The notes beneath the pieces were generated by a model that saw only the letters and a list, made by a program, of their open reading frames with translations, ran no database searches and was not told the DNA's origin. From Planctomycetota bacterium (GTDB taxonomy: Bacteria > Planctomycetota > Phycisphaerae > Phycisphaerales > Phycisphaeraceae), in assembly GCA_026386955.1 (NCBI GenBank), contig JAPLMQ010000314.1, forward strand, positions 1 through 53,555: a stretch of DNA of 53,555 bases, in the 5' to 3' direction. A program made the position numbers and the translations under genes. This document shows, piece by piece, positions 18,218 through 27,760 of the stretch. The stretch's first letter is position 1; each line of letters begins with the position of its first letter.

Positions 18218-18935
18218 TTTCGGGCTCCGGGTGGAATGGCGCACCGGCCGAGGCTGAAATCAAGTTCGGCGACGCGCAGCGGGGATATCCTTTCCCTCGT
18301 CGTCTGCAGATTCAGATCGTACCCACTGCCGACGTCCGAGTCGATGCCCCTTTGGCCTTGCTCCGCCCGTCCAGATCCCCCAAGGTCCCGCCCGGGGGTC
18401 GGCCCGAGTCCCACTGCTATAAAAGTTGCCCGGTCGGAAGCCGCCCAAACCCCGCGGTCATCCGGGTGGAGCCCCGGATTCGTCAATTCCCAGGCCTGCG
18501 CGGGCCCCGCTAGACGCTAGGATTCGTTGTAAGGTTAATTGGCAACCCCGATTGCAGTTATAACGGCCTCAAGTTGCGGAACGGCGTCCACGTGGTAAAC
18601 TACGGCCCGGTGAAGAGAAGACGGCAGGGTAGTCCACGCCGGCCCCGCCAATGCCCGTTTCCAGACGCCGATCGACGGATTGAGAGACCCGTTGATCCCC
18701 GATGATCGGTGTCGCCGAACGGTGTGTAAAGTCAGGCCGGAAAACGATTTGACCCACAGCCTGTGAACCGACGGCTTGGCTTGACCATGCCGTCGGGGAT
18801 TGGGCGTCGGCGAACCGCCGGGGACCGATAACTGCCTCAGGCTCCCCCCTCCCCGGCAAACTTCCGGGTTCGACGCTTCGTAATAAGTAGTGGAAGAGTT
18901 GTGGAAGGGTCCCTTTTTTCCCGGCCCGAGGCTTT
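18218..18935. other. Long (about 720 bp) divergent intergenic region
   Basis: It separates the minus-strand response regulator from the plus-strand gene at 18936. None of the open frames here has family resemblance or a ribosome-binding site. A TTATAAC hexamer-like element near 18558-18564 could be a -10 box, but no well-spaced -35 box was found. I see no repeats or RNA-like structure that I can support. Confidence 0.45.
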
Positions 18936-19463
18936 ATGGTCAACCAAGCAGCCCAACGTCTGGCGTGGAACGACCGCTGGACCCAGCCGACCCTTGAGCA
19001 GTTGCTCAGCCCCCTGAAGATGCACCACCGCCGGACGTTGCAATACGTCATGGACGGCTTGGCGGAGCTCGAGGGCGTCAACCAATCCATCCTCTGGTAC
19101 GGCGAAGCCTGGAAGTGGACCATCCACTATCCCCTGCCCGCCCACCCCGTCCCCAAGGGCAGCAAGGTCGTGGCTGAAGAATCGAGCCTTTGCTACCTCG
19201 TCCCCCGCGTCGAGGGCCCGATGGTCTGCGTGCCCCTGAGCGACGCCGTGCTGGGGCAGATCCCCGTCGCCCGCCTGAACAAGTTCGTCCGTGACGGCAT
19301 CAAGCTCGCCAAATGGGCGGTCGCCATCCACTGGGCGACCTGGACCCCCGCGACCCAGGCCGAGGCGCTTCAGATCATCGACCTGCTCAAGCGCCGGCAC
19401 AAGCTGGCGATGGCCGCCCAGGCCCAGCCAGCGGCTGCGGCGGCGCCCGCTTCGCGCCGCTGA
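18936..19463 (+). CDS. Unknown soluble protein, possibly DUF3788-like
   Basis: A 175-residue protein with no signal peptide or membrane segment. The core LAELEGVNQSILWYGEAWKW, LCYLVPRVEGPMVCVPL and a late helix EALQIIDLLKRRHKL recall small proteins of the DUF3788/DUF1801 type, which share a YdhG-like fold of unknown function. This is an impression only. The end is an alanine-rich tail. GAGG lies upstream of the ATG, and a very strong hairpin terminator follows about 50 bases after the stop. It appears to be a single-gene unit. Confidence 0.6.
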   Translation: MVNQAAQRLAWNDRWTQPTLEQLLSPLKMHHRRTLQYVMDGLAELEGVNQSILWYGEAWKWTIHYPLPAHPVPKGSKVVAEESSLCYLVPRVEGPMVCVPLSDAVLGQIPVARLNKFVRDGIKLAKWAVAIHWATWTPATQAEALQIIDLLKRRHKLAMAAQAQPAAAAAPASRR

Positions 19464-19514
19464 ATGTTCGCCACCGCCATTGTGGTGTTGGCAAGCCGGC
19501 CCCGACATGACACG

Positions 19515-19557
19515 AAATGAAAACGCCCGCGACGGGATGTCGCGGGCGTTTTCATTT
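19515..19557. terminator. Bidirectional terminator between converging genes
   Basis: A perfect 19-bp stem (AAATGAAAACGCCCGCGAC and its complement) around a five-base GGGAT loop. T-rich sequence closes the stem on both strands. It serves the gene ending at 19463 and the desaturase gene ending at 19591. Confidence 0.92.
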
Positions 19558-19590
19558 GCATGGCGAGTTGGTGCGTGGGCGAAGACGGCC

Positions 19591-20622
<1,032 letters not shown>

Positions 20623-20839
20623 GCCCCGCGGGTTGGGCGAGGCTCAACGAAGGTGAACAATTGTAGCTGATCCGGGCTTTGAGGCCAACCCTTTGTGGAT
20701 AAAAATACTAATTTGACCGATCATTCAGGCGAACAGCGCTCATATCGATTCCTCGCATAAGAACCGCCGCGGTATCATCTTCCAGCACCGACCGCGCGAA
20801 TCCGTCTCACCATCCCACAACCGCCGCGAAGAACCTGCC

Positions 20840-21640
20840 ATGACCACCACCTCGTCCGTCACGCCGCTGGCCGAATCGAACGACGCGCTGGCCGACCCGG
20901 CCACGCTGCGGACGCGCCTCTCGCGCGACGGCTACCTCTTCTTCCGCGGCCTGGCGCCGCGGGCCCGCGTGCTCGATCTCCGCCGTCAGATCCTCGAGTT
21001 CTGCAAGGAGGCGGGCTGGCTCGACGCGAAGGCCGACCTGATGGACGCGCGCTGGAGCGGCGTGGGGCCATACGCCGAGAACGAAGCGCCCTACATGCAG
21101 GTTTATCGTCGGATCGTGCATCTCCCGCTCTTCAACGATTTGCCGCGCGACCCCGCCTACATGGGACTCATGGAGCGCATCCTCGGCGGAACGGTCCTCA
21201 ACCACCGGATGCACATCGGGCGCGTCAGCTTCCCCAACAACCCGCTTCAGACCACGCCGCCCCACCAGGACTTCCACTACATCGCCGGCACGCCCGAGAC
21301 CTATACCATCTGGACGCCCCTGGGCGAGACGCCGCTCGACCTGGGCGGGCTGGCCGTCCTCCGCGGCTCGCACCGCGGCGGCTACCTCGAGCATGTGGAG
21401 TTCCCCGGCCAAAAGTACGCCGCCTTCGGCTTGGGCGACGACCGCCTGCCTCACGACGACGTCGAATGGCGAGCCTCGGCCTACCACCCCGGCGACTGCA
21501 TCGTGTTCCACTCCCACACCGTCCACAAGGCGATGCCCAACGTCACCGGCACGCACCTGCGCCTGTCGATGGACAACCGCTACCAGCGCCAGGGCGAGGC
21601 GACCGGCCCGGCGGCGCACCGCACGCATCACGATCTTTGA
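20840..21640 (+). CDS. Phytanoyl-CoA dioxygenase (PhyH) family protein, canonical HxD
   Basis: A 266-residue PhyH-type 2-oxoglutarate/Fe(II) dioxygenase with a complete facial triad: H142 and D144 in PPHQDFHYI, and a distal histidine in IVFHSHTVHKAMPN, most likely H229. R241 in HLRLSMDNRYQ is the likely 2-oxoglutarate anchor. RLSRDGYLFFRGLAPR at the start is typical of the family. The substrate is unknown; related enzymes hydroxylate acyl chains, amino acids or small natural products. It stands alone, followed by a large inverted repeat. One of four PhyH proteins in the window. Confidence 0.87.
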   Translation: MTTTSSVTPLAESNDALADPATLRTRLSRDGYLFFRGLAPRARVLDLRRQILEFCKEAGWLDAKADLMDARWSGVGPYAENEAPYMQVYRRIVHLPLFNDLPRDPAYMGLMERILGGTVLNHRMHIGRVSFPNNPLQTTPPHQDFHYIAGTPETYTIWTPLGETPLDLGGLAVLRGSHRGGYLEHVEFPGQKYAAFGLGDDRLPHDDVEWRASAYHPGDCIVFHSHTVHKAMPNVTGTHLRLSMDNRYQRQGEATGPAAHRTHHDL

Positions 21641-21660
21641 TGACGCGGCACACGTGGCGA

Positions 21661-21796
21661 CGTAGGGCGGGTAGAGCGTAATCGCGAAACCCGCCACGGT
21701 TCACGGAAGCGCAACGACCACGCGAATGCCTGTGAACCGGTCCCGCCCGCGAGACCCTCGGCGGGTTTCGCCGGGTACGGCTCTACCCGCCCTACG
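21661..21796. repeat. Nested inverted repeat, paired REP-like hairpins
   Basis: CGTAGGGCGGGTAGAGC (21661-21677) is exactly complementary to 21780-21796. Inside it GCGAAACCCGCC (21684-21695) pairs with 21760-21771, and CGGTTCAC (21698-21705) pairs with GTGAACCG near 21732-21739. Each half also contains GGCGGGT...ACCCGCC and can fold on its own. The element fills the gap between two convergent genes. The GTAGGGCGGGT core resembles repetitive intergenic elements found in many bacteria. Confidence 0.85.
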
Positions 21797-21803
21797 CACT
21801 CCA

Positions 21804-21838
21804 CGAAAAAACCGACCCGGCGCGAGGCCGGGTCGGTG
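21804..21838 (-). terminator. Intrinsic terminator of the HTH-receiver gene
   Basis: On the minus strand, an 11-bp stem (ACCGACCCGGC and its complement, 21811-21821 with 21827-21837) is followed by a run of six T residues. It begins about 37 bases after the stop codon. Confidence 0.9.
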
Positions 21839-21874
21839 AGTTTCCATTTCGATTTGCCGTGCCGGACTGGGTCT

Positions 21875-22453
21875 TCAGTAGACCAGCGCGGTGGAGTCCT
21901 CGATCGACTCGATCACCTGACGGACGTGGAACGGCTTCTTGAGGTAACCGTCGAAGCCGGTCTGGGTGAGCTGGTTGGCCTGGCCGTCGGTGAGCTTGCC
22001 GCTCATCGCGATGACCTTGGTGAGCTGGAGGTCGGCGTTGTCGCGGACCTGCTTGAGCAGCTCGGTGGCGTTGATGTCGGTCAGGTGCATGTCGAGGAGG
22101 ATGACGTGCGGGCGGAACTTCTCGCACTCGATGCCCGCGGAGAAGCCACTGTGGGTCGTCTTGACCTCGTAGTTGGCCTGCTCGGTGAGGACCTTGTGGA
22201 GGACGTTGATGATCTCCGACTCCTCGTCGACGATCAGAACGCGTGTCTTGCCGCTCTGCAGGCCGTCGAGCGGGATGCTGTGGGCCTTCATGAATCGGAT
22301 CAGCGAGTTGAGCGGGATCCGGCGGTCCTTGGAACCGGGGATCCGGTATCCGCGGAGCTGGCCGGAGTCGAACCACTTGCTGACGGTGCGGGGCGCGACG
22401 TTGCAAATCTTCGCGACCTCACCCGTGGTCAGAATGTCTTTCTGGCGCGGCAT
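21875..22453 (-). CDS. Response regulator with N-terminal excisionase-type HTH
   Basis: A 192-residue DNA-binding regulator. Residues 8-60 form a MerR/excisionase-type helix-turn-helix (TTGEVAKICNVAPRTVSKWF followed by a wing with RIPGSKDRRIP). Residues 70-185 form a receiver domain with the acidic cluster in VLIVDEESEI, phospho-acceptor aspartate in VILLDMHLTD, serine in VIAMSG and lysine in GYLKKPF. The order is the reverse of the usual receiver-then-HTH layout. AGGAGAAAGG lies upstream and decides the start. It has its own terminator. No kinase lies adjacent. Confidence 0.88.
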   Translation of the reverse strand: MPRQKDILTTGEVAKICNVAPRTVSKWFDSGQLRGYRIPGSKDRRIPLNSLIRFMKAHSIPLDGLQSGKTRVLIVDEESEIINVLHKVLTEQANYEVKTTHSGFSAGIECEKFRPHVILLDMHLTDINATELLKQVRDNADLQLTKVIAMSGKLTDGQANQLTQTGFDGYLKKPFHVRQVIESIEDSTALVY

Positions 22454-22796
22454 TAGACGAACCTTTCTCCTAGAGACTCCTCCTGGCTCGGGCCCGTGTG
22501 CCCGACCACACCATTGAATCGGCCAGCGGCGCAAGCGGGTTAACTGATACGAAACGAAATAGAGGCAAACCCGGCCTGGACGGACCTTCGCCAAGTGCCT
22601 GCGCAGGCGGGAAAAACGGGCAGGCGGCGGAGGGGCGGGCCGGTGGAAAGCACGGCCGCCGGGCCCCGGAAACACGGGGATTCCCGAAAGAATCACAGGA
22701 AATCCCCCGGAACCGGCTGGGGGAAACCTGCCGTCGAAAAGGCCGGTTGTGATGTCTGTAGGGGTTGTGACGGATGTGCGGGCGTCGCGGAAAATA
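22454..22796. other. 343-base gap upstream of the HTH-receiver gene
   Basis: It should contain the promoter of the minus-strand regulator and the end of the MoaD-like transcript. I see no convincing gene, no T-tailed hairpin after the MoaD-like gene, and no confident promoter. The sequence around 22530-22570 is locally A/T-rich, which is the likeliest promoter position. Confidence 0.4.
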
Positions 22797-23042
22797 TCAC
22801 CCCCCGCTGACGGGCGGGATCAGCGCCAGCTCGTCGCCGTCGGCCAGGGGATGGCCGGCACGGACGTACTCCAGCCCCACTGCCGTGGCGACCCGGCCCC
22901 GCATCTCGGCGATCGCCGGGTGAAGCCGGGCAAGCTCCGCCAAGGCGTCGCCGACGGTCGCCCCCGCGGGGAGCGGGAGCGATAACTCGGCTGCGCCGAT
23001 TTTTTGGGCGAGCACGGCGAAGAGAAGGACGCGGATGGTCAT
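22797..23042 (-). CDS. moaD: MoaD/ThiS-family sulfur carrier protein
   Basis: An 81-residue ubiquitin-fold protein ending in the diagnostic double glycine (LALIPPVSGG), whose terminal carboxylate is adenylated and thiolated to carry sulfur. The pattern TIRVLLFAVLAQKIGAAELSL, ATVGDALAELARLHP and DGDELALIPP matches MoaD, the small subunit of molybdopterin synthase, better than ThiS. No moaE, moeB or other molybdenum cofactor gene is in the window. The ATG is chosen at the fold's first strand. ThiS or a tRNA/cysteine sulfur carrier is a possible alternative. Confidence 0.85.
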   Translation of the reverse strand: MTIRVLLFAVLAQKIGAAELSLPLPAGATVGDALAELARLHPAIAEMRGRVATAVGLEYVRAGHPLADGDELALIPPVSGG

Positions 23043-23247
23043 GGCGAAAGTCCACGGGACACGAACCGGGCGGCGAAGCACACAGGCCATCGGTTAGCCG
23101 GACGCGCAAGCGACGGGACGGGAGTGCCGCACAATACGGCACAGCCAGATGTATGCCGCAGACTCACCGAATACATCTTGCCGCGCGGAGGACGGTGCGA
23201 CCCCGTCCCGTCGCCAACACGTCCGGCCAACAAGACCGCGCCCATCC

Positions 23248-26200
23248 TCACGCGACCACGATGTTGAGCAACTTGCCCTTCACCACGATCACCTTCTTCA
23301 CGGCCTTGCCCGCGACCAATGCCTGCACCTTCGCGTCGGCCAGCGCCGCGGCCTCGACGGCCTTGGGGTCGAGCGTCGCGGAGAGCGTGACGTGCCCGCG
23401 CACCTTGCCGTTGATCTGGACCGGGTACTCGATCTGGTCCTCGACCAGCTCGGCCGGGTCGTAGCTCGGCCAGGCGTGCCGCGCGAGCGACGCCTTGTGC
23501 CCCAGCTTCGCCCACAGCTCCTCGGAGATGTGCGGCGCCAGCGGCGCGAGCAGCAGCACGAATGCCTCGGCCAGCTCTCGCGCCAGGCTCGGCCGGCCGA
23601 CCAGCTCGTTGTTGAACTCGATCAACGCGGCGATGGCGACGTTGAACGACATCGAGTCCATCGCGTCGGTCACGCGCTTGATGGTCTTGTGGTGCAGCTT
23701 GCGCAGCTCGGGCGGGACCAGGCCGTCGACGACGCGCAGGTCGCCCGTGGCCTCGTCGACGAAGTTGCGCCAGACGCGCTGCAGGAAGCGGTGGACGCCC
23801 ACGATGTCGCGCGTGCGCCAGACCTTCGACTGGTCGAGCGGGCCCAAGTACATCTCGTAGAGGCGCAGCGTGTCGCAGCCGTACTCCTCGCAGACCTGGT
23901 CGGGGGCGATGGCGTTCTTGAGGCCCTTGCCCATCTTCCCGAACTCCTGCTTGACCTCCTTGCCGTTGTAATAGTGCTTCCCGTCGCGCTCCTCGACCCC
24001 ATCGGCGGCCACATACATGCCGCGCTCGTCGGTGTAGGCGAAGGCCTGGATGTAGCCTTGGTTGAAGAGCTTGCCGAAGGGCTCGGGGGTGGAGACGACC
24101 TTCAGGTCGAAGAGCACCTTGTGCCAGAAGCGAGAGTAGAGCAGGTGGAGCACGGCGTGCTCCGCCCCGCCGACGTAGAGGTCGACGCCGCCCGACCCGC
24201 CGACCTTCGCGGGACCCATCCAGAAGTTCTCGGCCGCCTTGCCGACGAAGCGCTCGGCATTGTGCGGATCGGCGAAGCGCAGGTAGTACCAGCACGAGCC
24301 CGCCCATTGGGGCATCGTGTTGAACTCACGTGTGTAGCGCACGCCGTCGCGGACGACGTATTTCCAGGAATCGGGCGCACGGGCCAGCGGGGGACGGGGC
24401 GGGGCGTCGGGATCATCGCTGGCGGAAGGCCTGAAGTTCTCCATCTCGGGGAGCGCCACCGGCAGCTCCGACTCCTCGACCGCGACGACCTCGCCGTCGG
24501 GCCCGTGCAGGATCGGGAAGGGCTCGCCCCAGTAGCGCTGCCGGCTGAAAAGCCAGTCGCGCAGCTTGTAGCGCACCTGCTTGCGGCCGAGGCCCTGGTC
24601 GTGCAGCCACTTGGTGATCGCCGCCTTCGCCACCACGGTGGGCTGGCCGTCGAGCGTGATCGTGTCGTTGCGCGAGTTCACCGCGGCGCCCTCGCCGCTG
24701 AAGACCTCGTCGAATGATGCGGGATCGCGCAGGTACGCGGCCTTGAGCTCCTGCGCCGTCGCCTGCTTGCCCCCGGGCACGGCCGTCCCCGCGGCCTTGG
24801 CCTCGACCTTGCGGAAGTAGGCGTCGCTGGGCGTGACGACCGCCTTGATCGGCAGCCCGAACTGCTTGGCGAAGGCGAAGTCGCGCTCGTCGTGGGCGGG
24901 CACGGCCATGATCGCGCCGGTGCCGTAGCCCATCATCACGTAGTCGGCGATCCAGATCGGGATCTGGTCGCCGTTGACCGGGTTGAGGGCGTACGCGCCG
25001 GTGAAGACGCCTGTCTTAGTCCCCGTCGCCGCCTCCGCCTGGCGGTCGGCCTCGCTCTTCGCGCCGGCCAGCTTCACGTAGGCGCTCACCTCGTGGTAAC
25101 GCGCGGGCGTGGTGATGGCCTCGACCATCGGGTGCTCGGGGGCGAGCACCATGTAGGTCGCGCCGAAGAGCGTGTCGGGGCGGGTGGTGAAGACGGTGAC
25201 GACCTCATGCTCCGCCACCGCGGTGCCGGGCGCCAGCGCGAAGTCGACCTCCGCCCCCTCGCTGCGCCCGATCCAGTCGCGCTGCATGATCTTGATCGCC
25301 TCGGGCCAGTCGACCAGGTCGAGCTCGTCGATCAAGCGCTCGGCGTAGGCGGTGATGCGCAGCAGCCATTGCTTCAGCGGCCGCTTGAAGACGGGGTAGT
25401 TCCCGCGCTCGCTGCGGTTGTCCTTGGTCACCTCCTCGTTGGCCAGCACCGTGCCGAGGCCCGGGCACCAGTTGACCGGCACTTCGGCCAGATACGTCAG
25501 CCGCATCCCGTCGATGAACTCGCGCTGCTCGTTCTCGTCCAGCTCGTGCCACTTGCGCACGCCCACAGGCGCGCCGGTGACCGCCTCGAGCCCGCCCGAG
25601 GCCGAGGCCAGCACCGGCTGGTTGTCGACGTCGACGTAGACCTCCTCGTTCTGCAGCATGCGCACCAGCCCCGAGATGGGCTTGGCCGACTTCGAGACAG
25701 GGTCGAAATAGCTGTGGAAGAGCTGCAGGAAGATCCACTGCGTCCAGCGGTAGTAGCCCGGGTCGGTGGTGGCGAAGCAGCGGTCCCAGTCATAGGAGAG
25801 CCCGAGCAGCTTCAACTGCCGGGTCATGTTGGCGATGTTGTTCTCGGTGGTGATGCGCGGGTGGACGCCGTGCTCGACGGCGAACTGCTCCGCGGGCAGG
25901 CCGAAGGCGTCGTAGCCCATCGGATGAAGGACATTGAAACCCTTCATCCGCTTGAAGCGGGCGACGATGTCGGTGGCGATGTAGCCCAGCGGGTGCCCGA
26001 CGTGCAGGCCCACGCCGCTGGGGTAGGGGAACATGTCGAGGACGTAGTAGCGCGGGCGGTTCGGGTCGAAGCCCTCGTCGCCGGGGTTGGGGGTGCGGAA
26101 GGTCCCGCGCTCGGTCCAAACGTTCTGCCAACGCTGCTCGATGGATCGGAAATCGTATTGCATGGCGGAAGGATAAGGCCTCGCCGCGGCGGACAAAAGT

Positions 26201-26265
26201 CCGTCACCAGAAGCGCGGGTGGATGCGGGGGGCGGGGAACCGGGGCTCGTGGGTTGAGTGGACAT
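23248..26265 (-). CDS. leuS: Leucyl-tRNA synthetase
   Basis: A class I aminoacyl-tRNA synthetase of 1005 residues, longer than the usual 820-880. AAGGAG seven bases before the ATG at 26265 supports a start that adds a 34-residue proline/serine-rich extension before the conserved MQYDFRSIEQRWQ. The HIGH-type motif is HVGHP in YPSGVGLHVGHPLGY. The CP1 editing domain is present (FTTRPDTLFGATYMV, GTGAIMAVPAHDERD). The zinc-region and catalytic core return with SRQRYWGEPFPI. The KMSKS motif reads KMGKG (GKMGKGLKNAI), an unusual form. The C-terminal anticodon-binding and leucine-specific parts end in VVKGKLLNIVVA. It lies downstream of the floA terminator. Confidence 0.96.
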   Translation of the reverse strand: MSTQPTSPGSPPPASTRASGDGLLSAAARPYPSAMQYDFRSIEQRWQNVWTERGTFRTPNPGDEGFDPNRPRYYVLDMFPYPSGVGLHVGHPLGYIATDIVARFKRMKGFNVLHPMGYDAFGLPAEQFAVEHGVHPRITTENNIANMTRQLKLLGLSYDWDRCFATTDPGYYRWTQWIFLQLFHSYFDPVSKSAKPISGLVRMLQNEEVYVDVDNQPVLASASGGLEAVTGAPVGVRKWHELDENEQREFIDGMRLTYLAEVPVNWCPGLGTVLANEEVTKDNRSERGNYPVFKRPLKQWLLRITAYAERLIDELDLVDWPEAIKIMQRDWIGRSEGAEVDFALAPGTAVAEHEVVTVFTTRPDTLFGATYMVLAPEHPMVEAITTPARYHEVSAYVKLAGAKSEADRQAEAATGTKTGVFTGAYALNPVNGDQIPIWIADYVMMGYGTGAIMAVPAHDERDFAFAKQFGLPIKAVVTPSDAYFRKVEAKAAGTAVPGGKQATAQELKAAYLRDPASFDEVFSGEGAAVNSRNDTITLDGQPTVVAKAAITKWLHDQGLGRKQVRYKLRDWLFSRQRYWGEPFPILHGPDGEVVAVEESELPVALPEMENFRPSASDDPDAPPRPPLARAPDSWKYVVRDGVRYTREFNTMPQWAGSCWYYLRFADPHNAERFVGKAAENFWMGPAKVGGSGGVDLYVGGAEHAVLHLLYSRFWHKVLFDLKVVSTPEPFGKLFNQGYIQAFAYTDERGMYVAADGVEERDGKHYYNGKEVKQEFGKMGKGLKNAIAPDQVCEEYGCDTLRLYEMYLGPLDQSKVWRTRDIVGVHRFLQRVWRNFVDEATGDLRVVDGLVPPELRKLHHKTIKRVTDAMDSMSFNVAIAALIEFNNELVGRPSLARELAEAFVLLLAPLAPHISEELWAKLGHKASLARHAWPSYDPAELVEDQIEYPVQINGKVRGHVTLSATLDPKAVEAAALADAKVQALVAGKAVKKVIVVKGKLLNIVVA

Positions 26266-26387
26266 CGGAATGCTCCTTGCGGGACGGCCGCTGCGTGGGC
26301 GGCACTGTTCATTCATTAGGAGGGGCAGGCCCAAAAAGCGTCGTGGATTCGATGATTCGATCCGTTTTTCCGAAAATGCGTCGACAA

Positions 26388-26422
26388 AAAAACCCTGTCC
26401 GATGGCGTCGGACAGGGTCAAA
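26388..26422 (-). terminator. Intrinsic terminator downstream of floA
   Basis: Minus strand: an 11-bp stem (ACCCTGTCCGA with TCGGACAGGGT, 26392-26402 and 26408-26418) is followed by seven T residues. It separates floA from leuS. The remaining roughly 270 bases between the two genes contain no supported gene. Confidence 0.87.
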
Positions 26423-26570
26423 ATCAAAATCGCTTGGCGATCCCGTCCCTATCCGACGCGCGCAAGAAGCCCAAGAAGCTCCGGGAGCTTCAGGCCTGCG
26501 GCGAAGGTGGACGGCGAGGTCGTCATGGTTCGTTCAATATATCGGCCGAATTGCGAGGGTCAATCACGCC

Positions 26571-27626
26571 TCACGGGTTGGCCGTCTGCGTCGCGCCCTC
26601 GCCGCCGGCGATGCTGGAACGCATCGCGGTGTCGGACTGGATGTTCTTGAGCCGGTAGAAGTCCATCACGCCCAAGTTCCCGGTGCGGAACGCCTCGGCG
26701 ATGGCCTTGGGGATCTCCGCCTCGGCGAGCACGACCAGGGCCCGGCTCTTCTGGATGTCGGCCTTGTGTTCCTGCTCCTGGGCCACCGCGGCGGCGCGGC
26801 GCTTCTCGGCCTCGGCCTGGAAGCGCTTGGCGTCGGCGCCGGCCTGGTCGGCCTGCAGCTTGGCGCCGATGTTGTCCCCCACGTCGATGTCGGCGATGTC
26901 CACCGAGAGGATCTCGAAGGCCGTGCCCGCGTCGAGGGCCTTGCTCAGCACCGTTTTGGAGATCAGGTCGGGGTTCTCGAGCACCGCCTTGTGGCTGGTC
27001 GCCGAGCCGATGGTCGTCACGATGCCCTCGCCCACGCGGGCGATGATCGTCTCCTCGGTCGCCCCGCCCACCAGCCGGGCGATGTTGGTCCGCACGGTGA
27101 TGCGGGCCTTGACCTTGAGCTGGATGCCGTCCTGGGCGACGGCGTCGATGGTGTCGCGCCCGCGGTTGGGGTCGGGGCAGTCGATCACCTTGGGGTTCAC
27201 GCTGGTGTGCACGGCCTCGAGGATGTCGCGCCAGGCGAGGTCGATCGCCGCGGCGGCGTCGTAGGGCAGGTTGATCTTCGCGCGGGCGGCGGCGATCAGC
27301 GCGCTGATCACCGTCGGCACGCGCCCGCCCGAGAGGTAGTGCGTCTCGAGCTGCGCGGTGGTGATGCTCAGCCCAGCCTTCACCGCCCGGATGCGCGAGA
27401 GCACGATCACCCGCGGATCGACCTTGCGGAAGCGCATCCCGATCAGCTCCGCCATCGTCACCGGGGCGTTACTCAGCCAGGCCTGGAACCACAGGGCGAT
27501 GAAGTTCCACACCAGCGCGAGGAAAATCATCGAGATGATCGCGACGATCACCAGCACGACGATGAGGATCACCATCCCCGCCTCGCCCAAGCCCGGCTGG
27601 TTCTGCATCAACGTGAGCGCGTGCAT
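26571..27626 (-). CDS. floA: Flotillin-like protein FloA
   Basis: A 351-residue membrane-associated SPFH protein of the FloA (YqfA, UPF0365) family. One N-terminal membrane segment ([23 protein letters not shown], about residues 18-40) is followed by the hallmark [23 protein letters not shown] and a central region ([28 protein letters not shown]). A charged coiled-coil helix ([31 protein letters not shown]) then drives oligomerisation. FloA organises functional membrane microdomains in bacteria. GGGAG precedes the ATG. It is divergent from the P-loop gene at 27761. Confidence 0.92.
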   Translation of the reverse strand: MHALTLMQNQPGLGEAGMVILIVVLVIVAIISMIFLALVWNFIALWFQAWLSNAPVTMAELIGMRFRKVDPRVIVLSRIRAVKAGLSITTAQLETHYLSGGRVPTVISALIAAARAKINLPYDAAAAIDLAWRDILEAVHTSVNPKVIDCPDPNRGRDTIDAVAQDGIQLKVKARITVRTNIARLVGGATEETIIARVGEGIVTTIGSATSHKAVLENPDLISKTVLSKALDAGTAFEILSVDIADIDVGDNIGAKLQADQAGADAKRFQAEAEKRRAAAVAQEQEHKADIQKSRALVVLAEAEIPKAIAEAFRTGNLGVMDFYRLKNIQSDTAMRSSIAGGEGATQTANP

Positions 27627-27760
27627 GTCTGACTCCCTAGAAAGCGGCCCATGGACCCCGGCCGTCCGGTGCATCAGCATCATATCCGCGTCGGGCGACC
27701 CACGCTGGGGCTATAATCCCGTTTTGCCACCGGCCTGCCCGGCCTTGGAGCCATCCCCGC

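Noticed and set aside
18558..18564. TTATAAC as a promoter -10 element for the gene at 18936
   Set aside because: No -35 hexamer with proper 16-18 base spacing was found and it lies about 370 bases upstream of the start.
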